Positions 12,841-23,140 of a stretch of 64,000 nt of DNA are shown here, piece after piece; position 1 is the stretch's first letter; each line of letters starts with the position of its first letter. The DNA lies in contig CM060890.1 of assembly GCA_030762935.1 (NCBI GenBank), positions 151,500,129 through 151,564,128 on the forward strand, in the 5' to 3' direction. A model generated the notes under the pieces. It saw nothing but the letters and a program-made list of their open reading frames with translations, did no database searches and had not been told where the DNA came from. This DNA is from Hymenopus coronatus. Lineage: Eukaryota > Arthropoda > Insecta > Mantodea > Hymenopodidae. A program made the translations under genes and the position numbers.

Positions 12841-13816
12841 TATAGTTTAGAAGCGGCTGCAAATATACAATTTCATTACGTCAGAACTAGTTTCAAGAAA
12901 TCAGGTGATTGCACCTGGTTAGCTCTCCTCTGTTGGTTATAATCAGCTGACTGAGACGTTAATATATGGCAGACAAGCGTTTTCATATGAAGTGTTCATT
13001 TTAAGTTAATTGATGCCATATTGATTTATTGATTATGTGGTCAAGAAAAAATGAATTACTGAAAGTAATTAGCCTGTAAGTGTTCTGTGAATATCAGAAT
13101 ATTGAATGTAATGTGTATTTTAAGTATTATTTCATTTGTGATCAAAAATAATTATTTTAAAAAATCCAACAATGATAATTGCATTGCTACATGCTTGAAA
13201 AAGGAAGTTGTTCTTTCCAGTATACCGATTCCCCAAGCGTTGTATACCTACCCATATTTAAATATTCACTAAGCGCAAATAAATATTATATGTATCAAAA
13301 TTAATTTATTATTAAATAAAATGAAGTCTGTATTATATATTTCCTCAAAGAATGTTTAATAAGGAGAAACATATAAAATAAGTTTTGAGCCTATATAAGA
13401 GCTGAATAGATCAACTGTGTGCATGCATTATTGGTCAGTCTATGTGTGCACAAGGGTAGCGTCCTATGGGAGCATGTGCTATAGAATGTAATCTTCATTT
13501 ATCTGTGCAGTCCTGCAGTTTTAATAATTATTGTATCAAATAATATCCAGAATATTCAAGAACGTCTTACCAGTGTATTATTTATAAATATTATCTCCCT
13601 CAAGCCCACGACCTGAGAAGTAATAATTCTACGTATTACTAAAGAAGAAGGAATCTCAACTACCTCGCTGACTGAATGTTGTTATACATTGAATAATATA
13701 ATTTGTTACAAATTGACGCACAACCTACCGTAAGTAACAAACAAATAATTTGTTGCATGATGGTAAACTAGTTCTCATTTAATGAAGTGTATATTTGCAA
13801 CCACTTCTAAACTATA
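12841..13816. mobile_element. Non-autonomous inverted-repeat DNA element (976 bp)
   Basis: The left end at 12841-12893 is the reverse complement of 13764-13816 over about 53 bp with a few mismatches. Both ends start TATAGTTTAGAAG, and the shared core CAAATATACA and GAACTAGTTT are in matching places. The interior has no transposase, only an AT-rich sequence with a 61-codon frame. It lies inside a copy of element D, which proves it is an insertion. A TA target duplication is possible (TA flanking TAGTTTAGAAG) but cannot be separated from the ends. The superfamily is therefore open; Tc1/mariner-type is one possibility. Confidence 0.8.
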
Positions 13817-14204
13817 TTGTCTTCCGATTCAAAAATGACCAAACTTGTTATTTAAGTTGAGTGTCTTCCAAGGATGTGATGCACAGATTTTCAACAAACT
13901 CCCCCCACCCCAAACTACCCTTTGCATGGAACATTTTTTGAACATTTTAACTCTCTCAAAAATGGCTCTAACGATTTTGATTAAAATACCTTATGTTTAA
14001 GATATTTTTATGACAAACGAAATGAATATCTTGAATTTTCTGGGAATAATCTCTGAAGACCTTTTCATTCTGGATTACTTTTTTGTTTTCATTTGTATAG
14101 GCCCCTTTAACTTGAATGGTAATATCGGGGGCTTTAACTTGTGAAACAACTCGTATTACTGTAGGTTTAGAACATTAGGTTAATCAATTTTATATTACTA
14201 AACA

Positions 14205-14335
14205 CACACACATTCATACTTCCACACTTTGTGGGGGATAGGAATTATTCTGGTTAAAGAAAAATTCCCTGCCCCAGTTGGGAATTGAACCCAGGGCCTC
14301 TGGGTGAGAAGTCACAGGACCATGGAGGCAGCCAA
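14205..14335 (-). repeat. tRNA-derived SINE fragment
   Basis: Read on the minus strand it has a tRNA-like head with TGGCTGCCTCCATGG in the A-box position and GGGTTCAATTCCC as B box. GGGGCAGGGAATTTTTCTT and a short GT-rich tail follow. It is inserted in element D. It is not a functional tRNA gene because no cloverleaf with acceptor stem can be closed. Confidence 0.6.
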
Positions 14336-14539
14336 GGATGACTTTTGTATAACTGCCAAACCATAAGATATATACAAAAACTTACTGCACAAAAAATGCA
14401 AATCTCATTAAAATACATAATTTATGTCACACACACACTTTTTCTTAAATGCTTTTGTTGGATTTAGGTGAAATCTCGGTATTGAAATTTTGGGTGCAAT
14501 ACAATACCTTCTCTATGTGTAGAGAAAGTAAATATTATA

Positions 14540-14890
14540 ACGATCAGCTTACTAAACAGAGAATTAAAACTAGACAGGTATCAGAATTCTGGTTTACTCT
14601 AGCTAAGAAAAAATCTTCTCGTGTTCTAACTTTTAGTTTATTAACTATTGTGTGATAAGCATAGATACAGCAAATTTCACACTTTTACTAAAAAACACAA
14701 TTTCTAAATTTCTAAAATATGGAACACAAAAATCTAACAGGCTCCAAAAATAATGTCATCTCTTTGAGAAAAGTATTTTGCATATGGTAATCCCATGAAA
14801 ACACATTTTGTGAGTGGACTCTCAATAGTATATACCATGACGAAGTTGACAAGGCTTAGTTCCACCTTCATGGATATGTGTGTACACAAA
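14540..14890. other. Intergenic, nothing recognised
   Basis: AT-rich sequence between the element D terminal piece and the transposase remnant. I see no gene or repeat. Confidence 0.4.
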
Positions 14891-14894
14891 ATAA

Positions 14895-15260
14895 TTGTTA
14901 TTGCAGAGCTCAGAGAAACTTAATATTGTTCATGGAGTACCACTTCATGACGAAAAAAGTGGTGTATGGTGCTGCATTAGCGAAGAAAGCGTTATAGACC
15001 CTTTTTTTTTTCTTTTTTTTTTTTTTTTTCTTTTCTTTTTTGAGTCTTCAGTTGACTCCCGTATATATGTGAATACACTTTTGCCCCCTTCTTTAGAGAA
15101 TTAACAGACACGGAGGGTGATTTTTGCCTTTTTTTCAACAAGATATCTACCAGGAAATTGCTAGCATTTCTCAACGTGACCTATGGTGAGTGATGGATAG
15201 TTTCCTACAGAGAAGCCAAAAATATATATGGCCAGCTTCAGCATCTCCTGTAATTACATT
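14895..15260 (+). pseudogene. Tc1/mariner-like transposase remnant
   Basis: The translated + strand shows VPLHDEKSGVWC followed by VIDPFFF, then YVNTLLPPSLEN. After a stop, FAFFQQD appears in the position of the second catalytic aspartate (FQQDGATAH in relatives), and near 15220 a WPASASP stretch resembles WPPRSPDLTP. This order matches the middle of a DDE transposase related to those of insect Tc1/mariner elements, and not the SETMAR-like copy at 9.9 kb. A T-rich tract at 15001-15040 replaces part of the core, and stops are present. No ends were found. Assignment is from motif order only. Confidence 0.55.
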
Positions 15261-15860
15261 GGTAAGTAAAGGTTTTAAAAGCAGTTTTAAAATGGTTGGC
15301 TGGTTGATATCTAATGTTAAATGCTTGATAATGAAATCATTTGTTTTCTTGTACTCCAATATTTAGCTGGGAGATTGCAATCTTCTGTAAAAGATTATCA
15401 CAATCCATTTCTTCATTTAAGTTACAGAAAAGGCATATAGACATGTCCTGTTAGTAGTCTGAAGGTTGCTACAGCACATTTTCTTGCTAACGTACAAATA
15501 TTGTAAATTTTCCATTGTTTTGTTTGTGTACTTATTTCATATTATTCTTTTAATAGAGCAAAAAGGCATTAAACTAGGTGTTGATTTGCTGATCAATTTT
15601 TCTTCCCTTTCTGGCCATAAATGTTGCATAGCTTCATCTGCACGTTTCTATGATAGCGAGCACTGAGGATGTGTACATCGGACATTTTTGGATCACCTGG
15701 TATATTGAAAGTAGAAAGTAAAACAAATGAATTATTAGACCATGTTATCAGCATCTTGACATAGATATGCATCTGTCTTGTTCAGATATACAAAACATGG
15801 TACAATAGAAAGGAGCTGGTGACTATGTCATTACTTTAGACAAGCATTGTCACACACTGC
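15261..15860. other. Region 3' of RECQL4, nothing recognised
   Basis: No open frame or repeat is supported. Part of it may be downstream flank of the RECQL4 transcript. Confidence 0.4.
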
Positions 15861-15863
15861 AAA

Positions 15864-15869
15864 TTTATT
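15864..15869 (-). promoter_or_regulatory. Candidate polyadenylation signal of RECQL4
   Basis: AATAAA on the minus strand, about 205 nt beyond the RECQL4 stop codon (16076-16074). Spacing suits a 3' UTR, but the motif is common in AT-rich DNA, so this is only a candidate. Confidence 0.35.
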
Positions 15870-16073
15870 AATTTTGTTCCATTATTCCCTTGCAATAAAC
15901 CATCTTATACAGTCTGCCTCTTACCAAATCAGTTGGCTATGTCAATTTTTGAAAATATTCCTCAAAGGTACATTTTAAAATCTCAAACATATATGATTTG
16001 TTCTACTTGATAGTAACTAATATATATATATTCCTTTTTCCACACATATACAACCCATGACATTGTTCAGTTT

Positions 16074-16310
16074 TCATTTTAATCGTAGAATCTCAACAGC
16101 TGCCAGTCGACACAGGAGCCTGAAGTTTGCTCCCAGATGAGCTCTCCAAAACTTGCATCGTCCCCATATCTGTGCAGGGTAACACGGGCTGCCAATACCG
16201 TGGAAAATGCGTGCAACTGCTCGACCAGAAAAGCGATTATCTCTGTAATTGCATACCAGGTTGCAAACATCTGCCACAATCTGCTCCTCATTCTCCAACT
16301 TGTGCTGGGC
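16074..16310 (-). CDS. RECQL4: RECQL4-like helicase, last exon
   Basis: The terminal exon of the RecQ-like helicase Q4 gene. The acceptor is TCTCCATCTCAG just above 16310. Translation starts in phase 0 with AQHKLENEEQIVADVC and includes SGRAVARIFHGIGSPCYPAQ, a strongly conserved C-terminal block of RECQL4 proteins. It ends with AVEILRLK and a TGA at 16076-16074. RECQL4 is an ATP-dependent 3'-5' DNA helicase acting in replication initiation and repair in the nucleus. This exon belongs to its C-terminal domain downstream of the RecQ core. It is 10.7 kb from the preceding exon; that intron holds the Penelope palindrome, a hAT element and one piggyBac-like element. A mirror-frame ORF on the same strand is a shadow. 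Confidence 0.93.
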   Translation of the reverse strand, partial: AQHKLENEEQIVADVCNLVCNYRDNRFSGRAVARIFHGIGSPCYPAQIWGRCKFWRAHLGANFRLLCRLAAVEILRLK

Positions 16311-16390
16311 CTGAGATGGAGAGAAACAGACATTACTTTGATTTAACTACACGCCATGTTTCAAGAGAACGGAAGATAGGGTACAGGTCT

Positions 16391-16654
16391 TTTTTTTTTT
16401 TTTTTTTTTTTTTTGTAGCTTAACGTCCTTTAACCTGGTTTGGTCATATCGGACGATGAATGCAATTGATGATATGATGCTCAAATGATCTCGGGGTCCA
16501 TGGAGCTTAAAGTTAATTGACATTCGTCTTCTCAAGATAAGGGAAAACCCCGAAAAAAACCTTACCCGGGTAACTCACCCTGAGCGAGATTCGAACTCAT
16601 GACCTTTTGAACGTGAGGCAGACATGCTACCACCACGCTACCCAGGTGGGCTTG
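16391..16654 (-). mobile_element. tRNA-derived SINE with poly(A) tail and 11-bp target duplication
   Basis: A complete SINE on the minus strand, 81 bp upstream of the last RECQL4 exon's acceptor, in the intron. Its tRNA-like head near 16650-16570 has an A-box-like TAGCGTGGTGG and a B box GTTCGAATC. The body runs to a poly(A) tail, seen as a T run at 16390-16414 on the + strand. The 11-bp direct repeat GTACAGGTCTT flanks it at 16381-16391 and 16655-16665 without mismatch, which is a target-site duplication and indicates a young insertion by LINE machinery. Confidence 0.92.
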
Positions 16655-16665
16655 GTACAGGTCTT

Positions 16666-17085
16666 ACCAAACAAATGGCAACTGCAGTTAAAAGTGCAAA
16701 AAGTTGACTCAACTCAAATAAAATTTCTTTATATCTGACAGCCACTTCCTAAATTGTGTAGATAAGATATATTTAAGATTTTGTGCTCAGCCAAAAATAA
16801 ATTTGAATAGAAATGCATTTGGCAAAGGCATGACAGTGAGAAAATTCACAGAATCTGCTCTAGCAATTTTGTTAGACCAATCAGTTTGTATCTTGAACCT
16901 TTCCTGGCCAGATGTAGAGAAATTCAAGACTGCAACATTGATCTTGCTCTTACCTAACATGCACATGTCCACAAATGTGAAATCAGCGTACCTCACCATT
17001 GCTTCTCAATTAAAACATAAAACAGGAAATAAGTTTAATTAAACATGCCAAAACTTACATACAAATAACAATTTGGAATAAATGT
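16666..17085. other. RECQL4 intron sequence, nothing recognised
   Basis: Intronic DNA between the SINE and an element D fragment. Two overlapping short open frames (70 and 79 codons) on opposite strands at 16787-17042 have no known motif and I do not treat them as genes. Confidence 0.45.
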
Positions 17086-17086
17086 G

Positions 17087-17290
17087 TTCCATTCACATGA
17101 CTTTTCTTATCTGTTATACAAACTATACTTACAAAAGATTTTATATACACATTCTAATCAATTTAAACATTACCAGAAATGGCTTATTACTTAGTTCCTT
17201 GTAAATAGAAGGGAAATAAGGGAATAGCTAAAGTGATAGTCAAATATTTTAAAAGCTGGTTACTATGTAATTTTCAATGAAATTTGGTTC
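17087..17290 (-). repeat. Terminal fragment of dispersed element D
   Basis: Contains TGTTCCATTCACATGACTTT, CTTGTAAATAGAAGGGAAATA and TAGTCAAATATTTTAAAAGC, matching one end of the copies at 33805 and 35668. Confidence 0.75.
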
Positions 17291-17862
17291 TCCTTCCATG
17301 CCTAGAAGTAAAACAAAAGACATAGGAAACAATTGAGAACTTCCCATCTAGGAAAAATTTTAACTATTATAGAACTGAAACCAGTGACAAGGAATATTTC
17401 TGAAATAGTTAGATCTTCAAAAAAGCTGAATATGACGTATGTTATAATGAGACCTACTTTTTGCCAACCAGTTGTACAAAAGAGAACTTTATTTAGCAAC
17501 TAGAGAAAGTAAGTGTGGTAGATGTAGACAACACTAAAAATGTACTGCAGAATTCTAAAAAGGGTTATAAATACAGCTAAAAACTTTGTTATGAAAAACA
17601 AATACAGTCCTCTCACAATAAGCCTAGCACTATATGCAACATTATTAAAAAAGAGACTGGTAAATATCACTCGAAAAATGATATAAAAGAAATTAAAGGA
17701 AACCAAATGACCACAAATGATCCACAGCAAATGTATTTAATAAATATTTCATTCAGGTGGCAGAAAATTTACTGACAAAGAAACAGCCTAAGAGAGATCC
17801 AATTTCGTAACTTCAGGAATCCTGAATGGAAAATTTTACATCCTTAGAGATAGTACCCACAA

Positions 17863-18877
17863 GTGCAACCAAAATTAAAAAAAATAATTCAAACCCTCAA
17901 AAGCAGGAATTCCTCAGGATATGATGAAATAAGCACAAAAATGCTTAAGATATGTGCTGACATTATTTGCAAACCTTTAAGTCATATATGTAACACATCC
18001 ATGTTAACAGGGACATTCCCAGACAGATTAAAATACTCAGTTGTTAAGCCCATTAGACAAGAAACCGCAAATCTCTGAAATTTCAAACTATAGACCAGTA
18101 TCTTTACTTACAGCTTTTTCAAAAATCTTTGAAAAAATTATGTTTAAAAGAATTTATCACCATCTAAAGTATAATATTTTAGCAAAAGAGCAGTTTGGAT
18201 TCAGGAAGAGCATATTAACTAGTGAAGCCATTTTCAAGTTAACTAATGAAGTTCTCAAACTTAACACACTAGGAATATTCTGCGATCTATCAAAGGCATT
18301 TGATTGTGTTAATCATGAAATACTTCTATCAAAATTATTACATTATGGAATTAGGGCAAAGGGTATCAATAGATTACATCTTACTTATCAAACAGAAAGC
18401 AAAAGGTTATAATAAATACTTCAAATAATTGCAAAGCATATGAATGGTGTGAAATAAAACATGGTGTCCCACAAGATTCTATTCTAGGTCCATTATTATT
18501 TTTAGTGTATATAAATGATCTACCTACAGTAATAACCAACAAAGCCTATCCAGTTATTTTTGTGGATGACACAAGGATTACAATTAAAGAACACAATGTC
18601 AATCAACTCCCAGATTCATCTAATAAAATCTTCAACACACTAAATAATTGGTATGAAAGTAACAAAATTCACACAAATTTTGAAGAAACTAACTACATTA
18701 ATTTTTGCAAAGCATAAAAACATGGCAGACCTAAGGATAGAATATGAAAATAACCAGATTGCAGAAGCCTCTAATACAAAATTTCTAGGTCTTATGATTG
18801 ATCATAACATGAAACACCATAATGATTATATCTTACCCAAACTGAGCTCTGCATGTTTTAATTCAGCTTATAAATAA
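17863..18877 (+). pseudogene. LINE reverse transcriptase, broken
   Basis: Three adjacent frames carry RT motifs in order. RNSSGYDEISTKMLK and [14 protein letters not shown] at 17863-18078. [16 protein letters not shown] and [17 protein letters not shown] at 18041-18412. LFLVYINDLP with FVDDTRI in the place of the FADD/YADD catalytic box at 18505-18717. LGLMIDHNMKHHNDYI and LSSACF follow at 18653-18877. The second residue of the catalytic box is V (F-V-D-D), which differs from the FADD of the 57.5-kb copy. At least three frameshifts make it inactive. Confidence 0.88.
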
Positions 18878-19184
18878 GAGCATACTAAAAACAGCTTATT
18901 CTGCATATTTTCATTCATTGATGACCTATGGAATATTTTGAGGAAATTCAGTAAATGCTAAAAAGGTGTTCATTATGCAAAAAAAAAAAGGTAATAAGAA
19001 CAATGGCAGGGCAACACAATCAGCTCAGTGCAAACCAAACCAAACTTTTCAAAATGTTTGCAATTTTACCATTAACCTGTGAATATATTCCAGTCATATT
19101 GTCATTTGTAATAGATAACCCGGAAAATTCAAATATGCATAGAAGCTTGTGACAGTGATGTGATTAAATAAAAAATAAAAGCAT

Positions 19185-19270
19185 TTGAGTCGGTTTTTGT
19201 AACACAAACATCACTTAATTTTACCTACTGGGGACCGGTTTCGGGTAACAGTTGTTCCCATTTTCAACCC
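19185..19270. repeat. Probable solo terminal piece of a second Penelope-like family
   Basis: This short block reads GTCGGTTTTTGTAACACAAA, then GGGGACCGGTTTCGGG and CCCATTTTCAACC. It has the same order of blocks as the end of the Penelope-like element at 19435 (GTTGGTTTTTTAACACTACG, GGGACTAGTTTCGAAAG, TTTTCAACC). Both flanks belong to the LINE C-terminal region, so it is an insertion or a relic of one. Confidence 0.5.
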
Positions 19271-19501
19271 TTTACCAAAATACAGACATTCATAGCATAG
19301 AGACCAGAAATAGGCAGGACTTGCATAGACCAACAAATAATTTGCAGTTATTCCAAAAAGGGGTTTACTAAAAAGGAATAGTTTGATTAATTCACTTCCC
19401 TCTTCTATAAAAGAATTTCAAATAAACAAAAACAATATGTTTTATTAATTTGTTGAGTTGGTTTTTTAACACTACGTCACTTACATTGTTATTATGAGGG
19501 A

Positions 19502-20530
19502 CTAGTTTCGAAAGCCTATGCTTTCATTTTCAACCTCACGGGTCCAACTGCCATTGCTGGCTGCATTTGCTTGTACTCTCTTCTCTGGTGGCGAAATGAT
19601 GAACTTCTTAACTAAGCTGTCTACTGGCAGGATTTCAAAGTTTATTAGCCGATCTTTGTTTTTCCAAATGAGGATGTTTTCCCAGGTTGTGAGTTCATTG
19701 TGGCCTGACATGGTTTTAAGCAATTTTGGATTTGGATCTAGATTGTGGTTTTCTTTCCAAAAGTGAAATGCTACTGCCGATTTGTCTTCTTGTTTCAATT
19801 TTAGGTTTCTAAAGAGCTCTTTGGATCTGATTTTTAAACTTCTTTTGGTTTGTCCTATGTAGAACTTTTCACAATTTGTGCATTTAATTTGATATATTCT
19901 TGACCTATTTTCTGGTGGAATTTCATCTTTTATTTTTGAATTTAGTAACTTTATGACAGAAAATCTGTTTATTGGAGCCAGGGTTATGTCTTGTTCTTTG
20001 AAGATTTTTTTGAATTTTCTAAATGCTCGGGGGTGGTAAGTGAATTTTTTGAATGTGTTGATATTGTTTTTTCCTGCTGTTAGGGTAGTTATTTCTTTTA
20101 TGGTTTATTTCTGCTTTGCTTTGTTTAGTTTCTTGTACACAAGGTTCTTGCTGTATCCATTTTGTTCTGCATTTTGAATTATAGTTCTTAACTCTTTGTT
20201 GAATTCGGTTGTGCTCATAGGTACGTTTACTAATCTATGTGTGAGGCTATTTATTATTGCATGTTTGTGTGGTAATGGGTTGTAGCTTTCATTTTTAATG
20301 TAATTTTCTGGTTGAGTTGGTTTTCTGTAGATTCCAAAGTTTACTTTTGTGTCGTTTCTGATGATTCTTAGGTCTAAGAATGGGAGTTCTCCATTGGTTT
20401 CTGTTTCCATTGTGAATTTTATTGTTTTTTCCTGTATGTTTAATAATTTTATGGCATCATCTAAATGTCTACTTGGCAGAACAAAATGGATACAGCAAGA
20501 ACCTTGTGTACAAGAAACTAAACAAAGCAA
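19502..20530 (-). pseudogene. Penelope-like RT C-terminus plus GIY-YIG endonuclease (left arm and spacer)
   Basis: On the minus strand 20530-20105 is open and has the Penelope RT C-terminal signature: LPFLDLRIIRNDTKVNFGIY, RKPTQPENYIKN and HKHAIINSLTHRL. A TAA at 20107-20105 is followed in the same frame by TYHPRAFRKFKKIFKEQD and the endonuclease part RIYQIKCTNCEKFYIGQTKR. It ends at 19502 with ENILIWKNKDRL and NESIGFRN. Penelope proteins carry a telomerase-related RT followed by a GIY-YIG nuclease that nicks the target. The YIG half is intact and the first half is degenerate (IYQI). N-terminal RT including the YADD box is missing. Confidence 0.88.
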
Positions 20531-21144
20531 AGCAGAAATAAACCATAAAAGAAATAACTACCCTAACAGCAGGAAAAAACAATATCAACACATTCAAAAA
20601 ATTCACTTACCACCCCCGAGCATTTAGAAAATTCAAAAAAATCTTCAAAGAACAAGACATCACCCTGGCTCCAATAAACAAATTTTCTGTCATAAAATTA
20701 CTGAATTCAAAAATAAAAGATGAAATTCCACCAGAAAATAGGTCAGGAATATATCAAATTAAATGCACAAATTGTGAAAAGTTCTACATAGGACAAACCA
20801 AAAGAAGTTTAAAAATCAGATCCAAAGAGCACTTTAGAAACCTAAAATTGAAACAAGAAGACAAATCGGCAGTAGCATTTCACTTTTGGAAAGAAAACCA
20901 CAATCTAAATCCAAATCCAAAATTGCTTAAAACCATGTCAGGCCACAATGAACTCACAACCTGGGAAAACATCCTCATTTGGAAAAACAAAGATCGGCTA
21001 ATAAACTTTGAAATCCCACCAGTAGACAGCTTAGTGAAGAAGTTCATCATTTCGCCACCAGACAAGAGAGTACAAGCAAATGCAGCCAGCAATGGTAGTT
21101 GGACCCGTGAGGTTGAAAATGAAAGCATAGGCTTTCGAAACTAG
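20477..21144 (+). pseudogene. Penelope-like GIY-YIG endonuclease (right arm)
   Basis: Mirror copy on the + strand. It starts abruptly inside the NGYSKNLVYKKLN segment. It shares the TAA with the left arm, then runs through FYIGQTKRSL and SAVAFHFWKENHN to a stop after NESIGFRN at 21144. Residue differences from the left arm are few (for example NLNPN for NLDPN, IPPVDS for ILPVDS, PPDKR for PPEKR). With the RT upstream missing it cannot be active. Confidence 0.88.
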
Positions 21145-21330
21145 TCCCTCATAATAACAATGTAAGTGACGTAGTGTTAAAAAATCAACTCAACAAATTA
21201 ATAAAACATATAATTTGACCGTCACTGTTACTAAATTCCTCCAAACATCAATCAAACAAAAACAAGTTTAGATCAGAATTAAAAAGATACCTAATTACTC
21301 ACACCTAAACAGAGGAGGATTTCATTCAAT

Positions 21331-21640
21331 CAAAAAATACTGGTAATAATGTAACACTGTAAATATAATGAACATGAATATTCAGCATGCGAGTAGGCTT
21401 TTGGAAACAGACATGTAATTGAAAATTATGCAAAACTGACTCCTCTGAAAATTCATTGTCAGAGTTATTTGTAAATAATGATAAATGCAATTCTTGACAT
21501 AATCTACATCCTAGTGTTTGGGCATAGCCTAATGTCAAAATTGGATATACAGATTGCAATGTTATGTATTACATCTTTAATATATAGTATTTTAATGAAA
21601 ATTGTTAAAACCACTGTCCATTTTCACAACTGAAAATGTT
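21331..21640. other. Intron sequence, nothing recognised
   Basis: AT-rich sequence after the LINE C-terminal relic. No motif or repeat is supported. Confidence 0.4.
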
Positions 21641-21644
21641 GAAA

Positions 21645-21885
21645 AATGTTCTATGTTAAGGATAGTTTAGGGTGTAGGGGGTTTTTCTGAAAATCTTTGT
21701 GTTACATCTCTGGAAGATACTAAGCTTAAATACCAATTTCTGTTCCTCACTGCATTCAAGAATTGTTTTTTTTTCTTTTAGAAATCAGGGGTCCTCAAAA
21801 CATGCATTTCTGGTGAAATCTGGATATCAAATCTTTGGGTGGAATATAATACAGTTTATTGTATATATGTGCTAGAGACAATAAC
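21645..21885 (-). repeat. Fragment of dispersed element D
   Basis: Blocks GGGTGTAGGGGGTTTTTCTG, ATCTCTGGAAGATACTAAG, AACATGCATTTCTGGTGAAA and TTTGGGTGGAATATAATAC follow the order seen in the 33805 copy. Confidence 0.78.
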
Positions 21886-21929
21886 AATGCAGACAAACTT
21901 ATGAATTTGTAAATTATATAAGCACTTTT

Positions 21930-23140
21930 TGTAGATTTGGAGAAAGCCTTGATAGAATGATAGAGAGATAGCTACATTTTGTGGCAGGAGTCAAGTGACA
22001 AAGGTGTACACTTAGCCCAGTTTTTTAATTTATTTATTGATGATATTTTGGAGTAGGAAAAGTTTCAGACCTATTGTTTGCAGTGGGATCCAATGTTGCC
22101 AGATTGGGCGAAAAGTCGCTGATTGGGCTACTAAAATTTTCTTTTTACGACCAAATTTTGATGAAGGTGATTTGCGAATTTTTGGGCTACTAAAATATTT
22201 CTGCAAAATATAACTTTTATTAATGTCTGTTTTTAACTTTATGCACCGTTTGGTAGGGAAAAGAGCTCTAAATCTAAAATTGACGAAAGACAAATACTAA
22301 ATCCTCTCTGACGTGAGGAAAACTTATTTATATAATTCTATTTTAAGCCTGCCAATAATTATGCAATATAGTTAATTTGCGGTAGTTATTAATATTGTTG
22401 CTATGGATGGATCATAAGTTGGCATTCTCACTTGCAATGTGGTTTCAATGAAAATAAAAGAAATTTCAGCGCTGGTAGTTAATGTTTCATTATACTTCTT
22501 ATATATTAGAATTGTTTGTTTGGTTTTTTTGATACTTTAACAAATAAATTTAATCATGATCAAAAGCATTAGCGCGGGAAGTAAAACCATACGAATAAAA
22601 AGTATGTCTCCATAGCAACACATCGCAGAATCGGCCCCAAAATGTAACATTTATCGCTCTGTTAATAAGATTGTATGTCTGTATGTCTATAAGGCAACCC
22701 TCAACTAAGGGAAGTAATTAATAAAAATAAATACTTCAGGTAATATTTCAATATAATTATTGGTGCAAACGCCTCATATTTTCATGCCCTTTACTAAATC
22801 TGTATCAGCGCAGCTCACACTAGTTAGTATTCTAATATTATGCCATTTATTATGATTGTGCTATACTTACAAAGATACCGGTTATAAGCACCTTTTGAGA
22901 ATACTCCAAGAGTGTGTGAGTATGTTTGTGTATATAAAATAGTACAATAAATTGCACATTTATATAAAAATATTGGGCGACCTCAACTGAAACTTTGCAA
23001 TTTTTTTTAATAATTCGGGCGAAATTTTGAGAAATGCTCCTGGCAACACTGGTGGGATCAATAACAGTAAGTGGTTTAGAATTACCCATTGGAGACTGAA
23101 AATGAACCAGAAGAAAACACAAAATATGTGTTTAAGCAGT
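21930..23140 (+). pseudogene. Non-LTR reverse transcriptase fragment split by a hAT element
   Basis: Before the insertion the + strand reads FVDLEKAL, then GVHLAQFFNLFIDDIL, a decayed form of the RT block before the catalytic box. After the insertion it reads MKMNQKKTQNM, which resembles the MKLNPKKTK block. The hAT element at 22091-23051 separates the two halves. It belongs to a different LINE clade from the jockey/CR1-type copies here. Only about 250 bp of coding relic is recognisable. Confidence 0.5.
22091..23051. mobile_element. hAT-type non-autonomous element with 8-bp target duplication
   Basis: The perfect direct repeat GTGGGATC lies at 22083-22090 and 23052-23059. The enclosed 961 bp begins CAATGTTGCCAG and ends with CTGGCAACACTG, read as CAGTGTTGCCAG on the other strand, giving 12-bp terminal inverted repeats with one mismatch. 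An 8-bp duplication and CA(G)-type ends are the hAT superfamily pattern. No transposase is encoded, so movement would need one in trans. Confidence 0.9.

Larger units (their letters stand above)
12690..14430 (+). repeat. Copy of dispersed element D, interrupted by two insertions
   Basis: Blocks of element D in the orientation of the 60667 copy are found at 12690-12840 (AATGCACTCAAAAATTCAA, GTCCGTGTGTCTGTGGGCAG), 13830-14110 (CCCCCCACCCCAAACTACCC, TGGCTCTAACGATTTTGATT) and 14330-14430 (AACTGCCAAACCATAAGA). The gaps are filled by an inverted-repeat element (12841-13816) and by a SINE (about 14205-14335). An opposite-orientation terminal piece follows at 14460-14535. Confidence 0.78.
19435..21211. 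mobile_element. Penelope-like element in palindromic form
   Basis: A 1.78-kb inverted repeat. The left arm 19435-20172 and the right arm about 20477-21211 are reverse complements over about 735 bp with only a small number of differences. A 304-bp unpaired spacer at 20173-20476 holds the only copy of an RT segment. Each arm encodes the GIY-YIG endonuclease end of a Penelope-like element. Both arms share the same in-frame TAA. It is inserted in the LINE, whose C-terminal region continues on both sides. Confidence 0.9.
17440..21330 (+). mobile_element. jockey/CR1-type LINE remnant, split by a Penelope-like element
   Basis: Decayed non-LTR retrotransposon on the + strand, i.e. antisense to RECQL4, inside the 10.7-kb intron. 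Its linker region before the reverse transcriptase starts near 17440 (KRELYLATRES-like) and matches the same region of the LINE at 55436-59016. RT sequence runs to about 18880. C-terminal blocks continue at 19080-19430 and resume at 21215-21330 after the Penelope insertion. The endonuclease part is absent, so this copy is 5'-truncated, the usual outcome of aborted target-primed reverse transcription. Confidence 0.85.
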
